This document shows, piece after piece, positions 50,773 through 62,116 of a stretch of DNA of 64,000 nt (its first letter is position 1; every line of letters begins with the position of its first letter). The DNA comes from Rotaria sp. Silwood1. Taxonomy: Eukaryota > Rotifera > Eurotatoria > Philodinida > Philodinidae. The position numbers and the translations under genes were made by a program. Below the pieces are notes generated by a model. The model saw only the letters and a program-made list of their open reading frames with translations. It was not told the origin of the DNA and did not search any database. The stretch lies in assembly GCA_905250075.1 (NCBI GenBank), contig CAJNOP010000001.1:2125912-2189911 (forward strand). The letters are read 5' to 3'.

Positions 50773-52164
50773 ATGACAGATGATATAGAAAATAAAACTA
50801 TTCCACAATCAAACTCAAAATGTATACAATTTTGTCAAAATAAAATACCATGGAAAAATATTCAATATTATTGCTGTGAACCTAGAAAAGATGTTCGTAT
50901 ATTTTGGTTTAGTTATTTTTTTATATTAATTATTCTATTTATAATATTTATGGTCGCATTTTTACAAAAATCATCAGTAACTATAAATTATTTGAGATGG
51001 TATAACGATAGTTGTACTATTGATTCAATTACAACATCTCCTATTATTGAATGTGATCATTCATTAGGTCTTTATTGTAGTACAATAACAGAACGATGTG
51101 CTTGTTTAGATAATATGTATTGGAATAGCTCTTTTTGTGATTGTTCATCAGGAATGTACTATAACGGTATCGGTTGTCAAGAACGTCTTACATTTGGTCA
51201 ATCATGTAATTCCCAATCTGATTTTTGTATGGAATATTTAACATGTTCAACTAGTACAAATACTTGTGATTGTTCATCAAATTCATATTACAATCAAACA
51301 ACTTGTAATTCAAAACTATCTTTTAATGCAACTCAATCATGTACATTAACAAGTCAATGTATTAATGGTCTTACATGCAGGTAAATGAATTAATTTATTC
51401 AAATGAAATAAATATAATATTTTCAATTATTTAGTTTTAATGTATGTACATGTTCAACATCACAATCATGGAATGGTTATGCTTGTTCGAATTTATCTAC
51501 ATATGGTGAATATTGTTTGACAAATCTTCAATGTGATAGCTCAGTGTTTTTAATATGTAATAATACATATTCAAGATGCACATGTAATATAAATTCATAT
51601 TGGGATGATACAATTTGTCGTTCACGTCTTAATAATGGTTCATTATGTAATAATACTCAACAATGTTTATCAAGTTTAGTATGTATTAATAATTATTGTC
51701 AATGTCCATTAATTTATACTCAATATTGGTCAAGTCAAACATTAACATGTGAATTATGTTATGGTAAAGATCTTTTTCTTTTTGATGGTATTTGTTATCA
51801 TATACCAGTACCAACAAATACAACATTAGCAACATATTCAGTATTTTCATCAAATTATATATTATCAACAATTCAATATGATTATCAATTAAATTATATA
51901 TTTAATCAACATATACGTGTTTATAATTGGACACCAATTTTTTTTTCAATTAATAATCCAATAAAAAACTATTTTCAATGGACACCTGATAATACTTTAA
52001 TAAAACCATCATATTTATGTAATGAAACAATTCAATTAAATTATACTGGTTATGTTGTTTCATTTAAACTTGAAACAAATACTCCATGTCTTCGTGCTTG
52101 GCCAAATACAACAATTGGACAATTAACTAATCAACTTAATACATATATTTATCATACTCAATAG
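50773..52164 (+). CDS. Type II membrane protein with cysteine-rich EB/EGF-like repeats
   Basis: Two exons, 50773-51380 and 51435-52164, with a 54-bp intron; 445 aa. A 42-residue cytosolic N terminus with several cysteines precedes one transmembrane helix at about 43-64 (FWFSYFFILIILFIIFMVAF). There is no cleavable signal, so type II topology is likely. The ectodomain carries repeated six-to-eight-cysteine units of roughly 35-45 residues, with motifs such as C-x-C-SSGMYYNGIGC and C-x-C-SSNSYYNQTTC, resembling EB-module or EGF-like repeats. Each unit has the order CxxxxxC-x-C-x(3-4)-YxN-x-C. From about residue 330 the protein loses cysteines and becomes an NxT/NxS-rich region of unknown fold. 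Probably a glycosylated surface protein; function unknown. I do not recognise an orthologue in other animals. Confidence 0.82.
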
Positions 52165-52363
52165 AGAACATAGAAACAAAAGTATTCAGTTGAATGATTG
52201 ATTTTTTTGTTTTAAATGAGAAAGACGAATAATACCAATGTTTATCGTCTACTTAACATTGATTAGTGTTAAATTTTATTTTTTATTATTTTTAGCCTTT
52301 TTTTTTTCTTCAGAACATAAAATTTGAACATAGAATCAAAAAGAAAAATAACCAATATATGAA

Positions 52364-53393
52364 TTAATTGTTTGTTTTAGGATTTTTCTCACTTTCATTT
52401 AATATATCTTGGATAGGATGTTCAAGAACCTTATCAATGAGGCCAAGACTTTTAGCACTTTCTGCATCAAAAAATCGATCACGTTCAAGTAGCTTTTCTA
52501 TAAGTAAAAAACAAACGTGTCGCATACATCCAACAAAAAAGAATAATTCATTACCAATTTCTTCAGATGTTTGACCTGTATGTTTCACATAAAGTTTATT
52601 GATTAGTCGTTTCAATTTTAGAATTTCTTCTGCATGAATCATTATATCTGTTGCTTGACCCTGTTATAAAATAATTAAAAGAACTAAAGCGAAGAAAAAA
52701 AGATTTCTTTGAAATACCTGTACACCACCTGATGGTTGATGAACCATAATTCTCCTATAAAATGGAAAAAAAAGACAATATATTCTGTATTTTATATTGA
52801 TCAATTTATGCATACGAATTTGGTAATGAATGACGTAAACCATGTGTACCTGATGTTAACAATAGTGATGCCTGGTAGAATAAAAGACTTATTTGGATTC
52901 TTCTCATTTCGTTTAATTCATCTCACCATTGAACATGCTTGACCAACACACCAAGTTGCAATTGGTGGTGTGATATACTTCAAAAACAAGAAAAAGAAAC
53001 ATTTGTTTTAATATTAAAATAATTAAATTTTGACATACTTGCATGGTATCATAAATTCCAAGGCCAGCAGTTACAATTCCACCTGCAATGATCTGACAAT
53101 TGAGAAAGGTTGAAATAATTGATGAACAAACCTGGACTATTGATATACATATGAACTGGTTTTTTTGAACTTTCCGATTGAAGAAAAAGAAGTTGAGCAA
53201 TAATTACGCTCGCTAATTCATCTGTTATTGGACCCATAACACATATAATACGTTCTTTCAATAAACGTGAATAGATATCATAAGCACGTTCTCCACGTCC
53301 CGTTTGTTCAATAACCATTGGAATCAGAGGATAAAAATTTTTAGCAGATACATGTAGTGATGCTCGACATGTTAAACTTTGACCGGCTAACAT
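52364..53393 (-). CDS. clpp: Mitochondrial ATP-dependent Clp protease proteolytic subunit
   Basis: Seven exons on the minus strand: 53132-53393, 53039-53082, 52927-52977, 52816-52871, 52718-52754, 52555-52660, 52364-52497; 229 aa in frame. The mature part starts [20 protein letters not shown], typical of ClpP, after a basic and hydroxylated presequence suited to mitochondrial import. The catalytic triad is present: Ser118 in GQACSM (usual GQAASM), His143 in MVHQPSGG and Asp207 in LGLIDKV. ClpP forms double heptameric rings that degrade unfolded matrix proteins fed by the ClpX unfoldase. The last intron (52498-52554) is 57 bp and in frame without a stop, so an unspliced reading gives a false insertion in the protein. 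Divergent from the orphan gene to its right, with a short shared intergenic region. Confidence 0.95.
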
Positions 53394-53631
53394 CTTTCAA
53401 TAACACACAAAAAAAATGAGTTTAATCAAAAAGAAAACAAATAAAACTCTTTGTACTTTGAAATGTCGTGCAATAATTGAATACATTATATTTATGATCT
53501 AAAATCAAAAAAAAATATAAATACTCGTGATTCGTTTCCTTTTCGATGGCAAAAAGAAACAAAAAAATTGTCCGCAAAATAGATATTTTAAACAACATAA
53601 TAAATTGCAAAAGGCGCTTTTGAAAAATATT

Positions 53632-54379
53632 ATGAAAGAAAATATTCAACAAGAAGAAACAATTCGACGTCAATGGTGGAAAAAATATAATGATATAAAA
53701 CAATATTTGCCATATGAAACTAATTTAATATTAGCTTGGCAACAATGGGATTATATGAATAGATCGAGTTTATTGAAAGAATTTATTCTCTATGAAAAAA
53801 GAAAACATACTCAAAGCTTAAATATGAAATCCAAACAAATTAATGATTTAGTCAAACTAACCCGGTATTGTCTGTTATATTCCCAAGATGCATGAGAAAG
53901 AGGAGAAGAGAGTAATAATCATGGTTCTAACCCTAATGAAAGTGAAATTGAAGATATGAAATCTATATAGGAGATTTAGAATCTCTAGTGGAAACAGTGT
54001 CTTTCCAAATGAATTTTTATAAAAGATCATTTTATCTCAATCGTCTCGACTTTTTCTTCGAACTAGAAAACACAAAATTGTTTTATTGTTTATTAATAGG
54101 AATATGAATGAGCCACTTCAACGACCAATCATGCTACCTGTTGAACCAACTGTTGGTCATTTGCTTTACCATGGAGTAACAGGAGATAATTCTCAAATAG
54201 ACTACAGTACTGGACGACAAACATATCTCAAGTTACGAAAACAATTAGCACCAGATGAAAAGTTTAGTTATCCTATAACATCATCTATGGATATTACTTG
54301 GCGTATAGAAGATTTCTATGCACGAAATAACGATAAAATGCAAATATCAAATAAAAATGTTCATCTGAATCAATATTGA
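53632..54379 (+). CDS. Small two-exon protein of unknown function
   Basis: Proposed exons 53632-53864 and 54100-54379, joined at CCCG|GTATTG and AATAG|G. Both halves are open and the phases agree, giving 170 aa. The first exon is basic and aromatic, with predicted helices (ETIRRQWWKKYNDIKQYLP). The second is better conserved-looking, with PIMLPVEPTVGHLLYHGV and a C-terminal YPITSSMDITWRIED. That short Tyr-Pro/Ser-Ser/Trp style is reminiscent of small axonemal microtubule inner proteins, but I cannot name a family. The alternatives are two separate genes, or an extra 5' exon: the first frame is open upstream of 53632 to about 53527 without an ATG in frame, and an ATG at 53546 is in another frame. 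Its start lies about 240 bp from the divergent ClpP start. Confidence 0.5.
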
Positions 54380-54431
54380 ATATAAAAAAAAGATTATCTG
54401 CACGATAAATACCAGTTCAAACGTTATTATA

Positions 54432-55815
54432 CTATATTAATTTTCTTGTTACTGTTTTATTTGATTTTTCTGCTAATTGTCTCATCAATGCAAATCGACG
54501 TTGATTTTTATCTGGCCGTTGTTGTTGTTGTTGTTGCTTAGAATTTTCTGGTGATATTTTTGTAACAAATTGTTCTTGATGATTACTTTCATCAAAATGA
54601 ATGTCTTCTGATTGTGTTGGAAGATCATCAGCTAATGTTGGAAATATTAAATCTTGATATAAATCATCTGTTCCATCGTTTGTATTTTGATGTTCTGTTA
54701 TGATTGGACATTGTTTATTAACGTCAGTAATAGCACTTTCCATGAGCCAATTTTCTACAGATGCTAATTGTTGATTAAGATCATCGTTCAAGGTCTGAGC
54801 TGGTAATTCTTCGATTTTAGTATCAATTTCAACAGATGGAGATGGTTTTGGTGCTAAAAAAGAAAAACTATGAGTATATAAGTTGTCAAATCAGCTGATC
54901 AGATTTAAATTATTTTCCCATTTTGAGTTACTAAAAAAAATAGGTATCCGAATTCGAATTGAACCAGGTCATATTAACATTCTTTGTGTTTTATTTAGGC
55001 AAAACATCTTGATTTTGAATTGTTTATTATAATTGACTCTTCTACATAGACGATAAATAATGTTAGAAATCAATTTTCAATTCTATAGTTTCGGATATTA
55101 GCTTCAAGAGAGAATTCAATAATGCTTAAGCAGGCATAGTTTATATAATGATCTATTTTTCTCATATCAAGTAGTATCGAAATACAATTGACTATCAAAA
55201 TTGGTTAAGTTTTAGCATCAACTAACTAATCTTCAATCGTTCATTTGGAAAGACAGATTTATGTCATATGGAATAATTCTAAGGTGAAAATATGCAATTT
55301 TATAAATTATCTAAAGAAGCGTACATTTTTAAGATGACTCAAATATCTTTTGTACAAGGAATTTCGTTGATACGAATATATTAGAGAAATGCGTAATAGC
55401 AGAATTTTTCTCTAATGAAAATCCAAATTACTAATTCTTTTTTTTCATTTATAGATAATAAATCTGTAATTTGTATCTACAAGCTTTTTTTCTTACATAA
55501 AATATCTGTTTTCTCAATTGAAGAAATATTCCATTCTTTATTATTTAAATAATTTTCAATATCATGAATATAATCATTAAATTTGTTTTGGTATTCTTCT
55601 AATAACAAATCTTTTTTCCTATCTGTTTGTTTTTCTCGTAAGATCTGACATTGTTCAACAAGATCATCGTATGTATTTGTTAATGTTAAAATATCTTTTT
55701 CAATTAATTGTATATCATTTTGTAATAATGTAATTTTTTTTCTTAATTCAACATTTTTTCCACGTATTTTAATTGCATGATTTAATAAAGGCGATGCATT
55801 AATCGATGATTCCAT
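54432..55815 (-). CDS. Coiled-coil protein of unknown function, two exons
   Basis: Exons 55497-55815 and 54432-54853 on the minus strand, using donor TTAT|GTAAGA and a T-rich acceptor; 246 aa. The 643-bp intron joins phase correctly (codon split 1+2). Residues 15-100 are heptad-rich (IRGKNVELRKKITLLQND and beyond), predicted coiled coil. The second half is acidic and disordered, with a six-Gln run and a basic end (RRFALMRQLAEKSNK). Reading through the donor would give a 112-aa protein ending KKKSL, which is less likely because the downstream exon would then have no start. No family recognised. The C-terminal gene end lies 52 bp from the convergent gene end of the orphan on the plus strand. 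Confidence 0.62.
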
Positions 55816-58770
55816 CTAGAATATAAAGAAATTCACTTAATTTTCACAAAAATTAGCATAGTGACAAGAAAATAGTTATTAATTAAATATTAATATGCTA
55901 TGACTAATAGCTGTTCTTGATTAAACAAAGATTCGTTTGAAACTATTTTTCTTCTATTTGAGAAGTTTTATAATTAGAATCATGGTTCTTATACATTAAT
56001 TACAATGGATAATAATTCGAAAATGTAACGGCATATCGTTCAAGTATTTAAATAGTAATTTATTCACTAATACAAGGAGTATGAACAATACATAATCGTT
56101 TATCATTGAATACAAACTGAAAAACTTTTTCAAATAACTGAATGTGGATAAAGTACTGCGAAACAATACATGTTATTGGTTTGAGTTCAGCAGCCAATCA
56201 TAACAAACTTCAATAGACGGACGACTGAACGAACACATTTACCATCATATATTCGAATACTAGAATCATCGAGGGCGAAATATGTCATCATGGTCGATGA
56301 ATCTTTAGTAAATGGTTTCCTCAGTTATACTTATGAAATTCAACATCATGAGTAAATGAAAGGGTTCACATTTATATTCTTTATCATAGAGCAATGTTCT
56401 AATGCTTCATTAGAAAAAACATGATAATTGTAAAAGAAAGCATTGTTCATTCATGTCATTGCCTAATAGACTCATTCTATAATAGATTCAACTATTTAGT
56501 GAAAATAGTAGAGTTTTAATTCAAGAAAAGACGATTATATCAATTTTTTGAATATTATTCGAATTAAGATCTAATCGACCGATCTTCATGAGTTAGATAA
56601 AAGAATTATTTCTCTGACGAGGTAGTCGGTTGAACCAATTGAAATGTTGTCAATAACCTAATAGTGACAAGGATAGCCATTCATTTAATGTAATTCATTC
56701 GATTTGCTCTCAAAGCCATACTTCGTAATGTGCTTTTAATTGATTACGTGGTATCATTGTCTTCATTACAAAGACAGTGATGTTATTAGAAACATGAATA
56801 ATAAAGAATGAGCTACTCATATAGTTCAAATCATCTCTATCATACATACTCTTTCAAATAGTTCTAAGTTAAAAACAGATGATAATTCACTTAACAATAA
56901 ATTTTTGTTGTGGAAATGACTCAAATTTTCTGTTCTTTCGAAAAAAATAGATTAAGAACAAACATAATAGGAAAATCCATTTTTTCATGTTATGCGTAAG
57001 GAATGTTCACATGTTAGGCCATCGTTATGGAGAAGCACCGAGAAGATAACTATAAGTAGGATTTTTAAGGTTGAAATAAGAAAAACGATGATTTGGTGAA
57101 GGTAAATTCAAATCTCGAACAAAAATTGATGTTATCATATTTGAAAATGACCTACAAACAATCGTGTACTAACAGTGTATTTAAAAGCAAAAGGATTGTA
57201 TCTGATTTCATACAAAAATTATCTATGCGATAGAAGCCAATCATTATTAATGGCTTCATCATCACACAAGGACTAAAATAATTAAAAGAAGGAGACAACG
57301 TTGTCAGTATTCATTATTCGCTACAACTCTAATGCTTGACATGTTTCACAGGAAAATATTAATTGCACCGAACTCATTTAAGTGCTGTGAAATACTCTTC
57401 GTCACCTGAATTTTAAATTCAAACGATGGCACAGATGAAGATGTTAATGAAAAACATAATAACTTCCCATCCGTCGATTCATCAGATACACTGATGAATA
57501 TTCATAAACAAACCATTTCGTTTTACTAACTGCTGTTCTCTTTAGATTCATGTATAACACATATTGAAGTACTCACAAACTTTACATTAGTTTATAATCA
57601 GTTTATGTAGAAAAATTGCAACCCGACGGAAGTTTTTCTTGAGAAACTTAAATGAACTAGCATAATTATAAATAATTCCAGTGAAAATATTCATTAAAAA
57701 AATGACCAAGAATGTGTTTCACATTCTAGAGGAATGATTTCGCTTCTGAAAAAAAGTACTTTCCTTTTTCTGAAATGTACTTCGTCTTTTTCAATCGAGA
57801 ATCCTGAAAAATACATTCCACTGCTTCTGGTACGTATTTTCTTAATATTGAGACTCTCCACATTAGAGATGTGTACCGTCGCTAAAAACTGAGACGCGGG
57901 CCGCCACCGCTCTGAAAGTCTTTTCGTTGAGAGGGGCGGTCGTCTCTTGCTTCGTCAAATGAGAGATAAAATCGTGCCACCTCACTGAGCGGCCGCTTCG
58001 AACTGACTAGAAGACTTTCTTGCCGACTTGTTACCGATTTATTGTACAAATGTTTCTGAATAAAAAGGTGCCTCATTTATTAACCAATTATGCATGAACA
58101 ACAGCATAACAGTCATAGAGCCATGAAAATATATTCATTCATCAAATTTAACTTGATATACGTAGAGAAGATACCAAAAATCTGCTACCGCAAAAAAAAA
58201 TTGGCATATCTACCATGACTTTCGAAACAGTGAGCTAACTCTTTTTCTGATGATAGAGCGATGTTCCAAGCTTGTCTACATAAATCAACAGCTTATTGAC
58301 GTACTTGAAACCGAGCATGGTCTACTTCAATACAGACTTCAGACTTTTTCTGGTACTCTCTTTCTAATGGTTAGCCATGAAAACATAAAATTTATCTAAA
58401 ATTTGTTTAATGTATCTTATTTTCTCGAGTTTTTTCTCTGACCGATATTACACAACGAAATTTCCTATTCTTACCAACAAATAATGGTGTAACGATTGAA
58501 ATGCTCCAAAGCGTCGAATTACTATAGAACTTCACTGCAATTCGACGTTTCATATTAAGACCCCAAGGTCGGCATTTGTCAGTAAAAATAGAAAATTTTT
58601 TTAAGACAATGATCACCAAAGAAAATTCACAAATGGAGATACGTCAATATGTTTTTAGGTGTGTTTTATGTTTTTATAGTTGGCTACAAAAAAGATTTAT
58701 TGTCGAAAATTTTCTGTAGATGGACAAAGTCATTATAAAGTTTCTGCGCAAGAATATCCAGAAAGGGTAC
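55816..58770. other. 3-kb intergenic region with a GC-rich island
   Basis: No gene. Most is AT-rich. An island at about 57890-58030 is much richer in G+C than anything around it and includes a GCGGCCGC octamer. A 9-10-bp perfect stem (CGTCGAATT ... AATTCGACG) with an 18-nt loop lies at about 58511-58549. The open frame 57882-58076 on the minus strand only reflects the GC-rich island. Confidence 0.55.
57890..58030. other. GC-rich island in AT-rich intergenic DNA
   Basis: Sequence such as GACGCGGGCCGCCACCGCTC and CACTGAGCGGCCGCTTCGAA stands out against roughly 70 percent A+T flanks. GAAAGTCTTTT with GGGGCGGTCGTCTC near its left end recurs in inverted form near the right end (GAGCGGCCGC and AGAAGACTTTC), suggesting an imperfect palindrome of about 110 bp. 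Nature unknown. Confidence 0.55.
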
Positions 58771-60614
58771 GTAGGATATCTTGGAGCTGGATTCGAGTAT
58801 TCCATAACTGGATTCGCCTGTAGGTTATACCAAACAGTGAAAAGGGTATATCAAGATAGATCTCGACGAGATCTATCGATTCCACTACTTACTTTTTTCT
58901 AACACCTCCCTTCATGGACAAAACCGCAAAATACTGACAAAAAATAAGCAAAAAAAAAAGCATTTTCGGTATAGCGCAACTGGATTCGCCTACAGATTAT
59001 ACCAAAACGAGAAAATGGTATCCCAAGATAGAACTCGACGAGCTCTATCGAATGGACACCTTTCTGGCACGATGTGATGCTTGGATTCACGCCGAAATGG
59101 GAAATCCTGACAGAAATCCGGTTTTCCTGTATCTTGCACCTGGATTCGTCTATAGGTTATACCAAAGCGAGAAAANNNNNNNNNNNNNNNNNNNNNNNNN
59201 NNNNNNNNNNNNNNNNNNNNNNNNNNNNNNNNNNNNNNNNNNNNNNNNNNNNNNNNNNNNNNNNNNNNNNNNNNNCCCGGCCTGAATCCGGATTTTTCGC
59301 GATAGTTCGCAACTGGATTCGTTTATAGGTTTTACGAAAAAGAGAAAATGGCATACTAAAATAGAACTCCACGAGCTCTTTCCAATGGATACCTTCCCAA
59401 CTCGATTTGATGCTTGGATCCCATCCGAAAGAGCAAATCCTGGCCTGAATCCGGATTTTTGGGCGATATTTGGCAACTGGATTTCCCTACAGATTATACC
59501 AAAGCGAGTAAATGGTACATCAAGATAGAACTCGATGAGCACTATCGAATGGACACATTTCTGGCACGATTTGATGCTTGGATCCCCTCCAAAATGGCAA
59601 ACCCTGCCTTGAATCCGAATTTTCGGCGATACTTCGCACCTGGATTCGCCTATAGGTTATACCAAAGCAAGAAAATGGTATACCACGATAGAACTCGACG
59701 ATCTCTATCCTGGTATATCATTTTCTTGCTTTGATATAACCTATAGGCAAATCCAGGTGCGAAATACCGCCGAAAATCTGGATTTCGGCCAGGATTTGCC
59801 CTTTCAGAGCGGATCCAAGCATCAAATTAAGCCGGAAAGGTGTCCATTCGATAGAACTCGACGAGGTCTATCTTGGTATACCATATTCTCGGTTTGGTAT
59901 AACCTGTAGACGAATCCAGTTGCGAAATACCGCGAAAATCCAGATTCAGGCGAGGATTTGCACTTTCGGATGAGATCCAAGCATCAAATCGTGCCGAAAA
60001 GGTGTTTATTCGAAAGAGATCGTCGAGTTCTATGTTGGTATACCGCTCTCTTGGTTTGGTATAACCTACAGGCGAATACAGTTGCGAAATATCGCCGAAA
60101 ATCCAGATTCAACCAGGATTTGCCCTTTCGGAGGGAATCGAAGCATCAAATCGTGTCGAAAATGTGTTCATTCGATAGAGCTCATCGGGTTCTATCTTAG
60201 TATACCATTTTCTTGCTTTGGTATAACCTATAGGCGAATCCAGTTGCGAAATATCGCAGAAAATTCGGATTCAAGGCAGGGTCTGCCATTTCAGATGGGA
60301 TCCAAGCATCAAATCGTGCCAGAAAGGTGTCCATTCTATAGTGCTCGTCGAGTTCTATCTTGGTATACCATTTTCTTGCTTTTGTATAATCTGTAGGCGA
60401 ATCCAGTTGGGCTATACAGAAAATGCTTTTTTTTGCTTATTTTTTGTTAGTATTTTGTATTTTTTTCCATGAAGGGAGGGTGTTGGAAAAAAGTAATTAG
60501 TGAAATCAATAGAGCTCGTCGAGATCTATCTTGCTATACCCTTTTCACTGTTTGGTATAACCTACAGGCGAATCCCGTTACGCAATACTCGAATCCAGCT
60601 CCAAGATATCCTAC
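58771..60614. repeat. 1.84-kb palindrome made of two mirror arrays of ~165-bp tandem units
   Basis: Left arm 58771-59697 has six direct copies of a roughly 165-bp unit; landmark TAGGTTATACC-like text occurs at about 58821, 58991, 59151, 59323, 59488 and 59651. Right arm 59699-60614 has six copies in inverted orientation with the reverse-complement landmark GGTATAACCTATAGG-like at about 59733, 59895, 60058, 60219, 60384 and 60554. The centre is near 59698. Each unit also contains its own near-palindrome GATAGAACTCGACGAGCTCT(ATC) and mirror-like GGTATACC text. In the outermost pair the middle of the unit is replaced by a different segment with a T/A run (AACACCTCCCTTCATGGA on the left, complement on the right). 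Non-coding; foldback-transposon-like. It contains a 100-N gap. Confidence 0.9.
59176..59275. other. Assembly gap of 100 N inside the palindrome
   Basis: Run of one hundred N. The unit spacing across it (about 172 bp between landmarks) is close to one normal unit, so the true missing length may be near 100 bp, but whole units could have been collapsed. Open frames reported through it are meaningless. Confidence 0.99.
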
Positions 60615-60634
60615 GTGACAAATTTTTACCTTTA

Positions 60635-61190
60635 CTATCCATCAGTTACAAAAACAGATAAAGATAGTAAATGGTTCGTAATGAATTTAAATAGCCTCAA
60701 AATAATTCGGGTATAGGTTGCGCAATTCTTAGTACAGTTATTTAACCGATTTATAGAATCAGTAGATAGTACTACTAAATTTGTTGATGTATGAATAACG
60801 GAAAACGTGTAAAATATACTGAACGAAAAAGTTCACAAAAAAAATATTTGATAGATCATTACAATTAGAAAAAGAACATGCACAAGGACGAAAGAAGTTT
60901 TTGAAAGGAAAATATACAAAAATTATAGACAAAATACTTTATCACTTAGGTATTTGGACATAGGAAGCAATTGGGAGCATGTTCATAAACCTTAATTTTT
61001 ATTATAATTTACACTTTGGAAAAAAATTTGTCATGTACACTTCTTTTTTCCACTGAATGTTTATAAAATCACATCTCAAGACATAAAGATGTCACAAAAG
61101 TCATATACGAAAATACATTTATTTTAAAATTGTTCATGCACTTGAGCACTAGTTTCAGCTAGAAAGCTAAAACTTAGGAAAAGTGAAGAT
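60635..61190 (+). repeat. Dispersed repeat, copy 2 (matches 5025-5600)
   Basis: Same repeat as at 5025-5600 in the same orientation, with landmarks GAATCAGTAGATAG, ACATGCACAAG, GAATGTTTATAAAATCA, AAGATGTCACA and TTTCAGCTAGAAAG. It begins within about 20 bp of the right end of the 1.84-kb palindrome, while copy 1 has no such neighbour. Non-coding. Confidence 0.8.
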
Positions 61191-62116
61191 CGGATTATTT
61201 GTGAACGTAATAAAGATTTCAGCTGTCTACGTCAAGAAAAAGTGTGAAATATATTGTTGACAATTTGTCGTTAGTTATTATGTGATACCCTCTGGATTAA
61301 TCTATGCATTGGATTATGGATAAGTATTACACAACTGTTAATATCAATTCCATTTAATTATATTTTTTGTTTGTCAACTAATGTTTCAGTAGGGTTATGA
61401 GTATAAATAAAAAAGAATTGCTACACATTCATAAGGTTCATACAATATTAAAAATAAGCTTTTTGAGTATTTTCATTTAAAATAAGAGTGTAATTTGATT
61501 AATTACTATAACTATTACTTTATGATACAAGTAACTTTTTGCGTGGATGATTACTAAAAATAGTATTTAATTACAACAAAATAAATTATATATATATGTC
61601 GTTTTTTTTCTTTTTTAAGAGTATCAAGTTTACAATTAATCTTAATTTGTACTTTAACAACAGTAATAGTTGAATTTCTAGAATGTAAAACGAGATTTGT
61701 CCGAAAACAGTTATTTTATACATTTTCTTTTCAAAAAAATATGCAATATTTTTAATTGTACTAAACATCTATTTTAGTACTATTCGAATTCAAACTACTC
61801 ATGCCATAAATATTATATCTTAAACTGATCAATCATTATCATTATAAATTCTCAGGAAAAATGTCTTATTTAATTTATTTTACAATTCAAATAATATACT
61901 ATTTTTAATTTTATTTTATCCTAACAAAATCTAAATATGTTATTGGTTAAAAGCCTACATCCAATCATAAATAAAATGAAACGGAAGAAGTAAAAAACCC
62001 ATAAATAATAAATAAGTAAAAACGGATCATTGAATTTCTGATTATCTTTTCATATATCATATTTTTAAATACTTTGTTTATTTTATTCAGATGTTTTAGT
62101 TTGATTTATCACAAAT
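61191..62116. other. 0.9-kb spacer upstream of the RAD54L2-like gene
   Basis: Very AT-rich, no coding signal. Presumably holds the promoter and 5' UTR of the gene starting at 62117. Confidence 0.5.

Noticed and set aside
52498..52554. Apparent hydrophobic insertion in ClpP
   Set aside because: It is an in-frame 57-bp intron with proper GTAAT/TTATAG borders. Removing it restores the ClpP alignment.
57882..58076. Minus-strand frame over the GC-rich island
   Set aside because: The open frame follows from scarce A/T stop codons in GC-rich DNA. No protein similarity.
59052..59734. Several open frames on both strands in the palindromic array, some with long X runs
   Set aside because: They read through the 100-N gap and repeat units. 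The same text in both orientations gives frames everywhere, and none resembles a protein.
58771..60614. CRISPR-like repeat-spacer pattern
   Set aside because: Units are about 165 bp, contiguous and inverted around a centre, with no short conserved repeats separating unique spacers, and the genome is animal.
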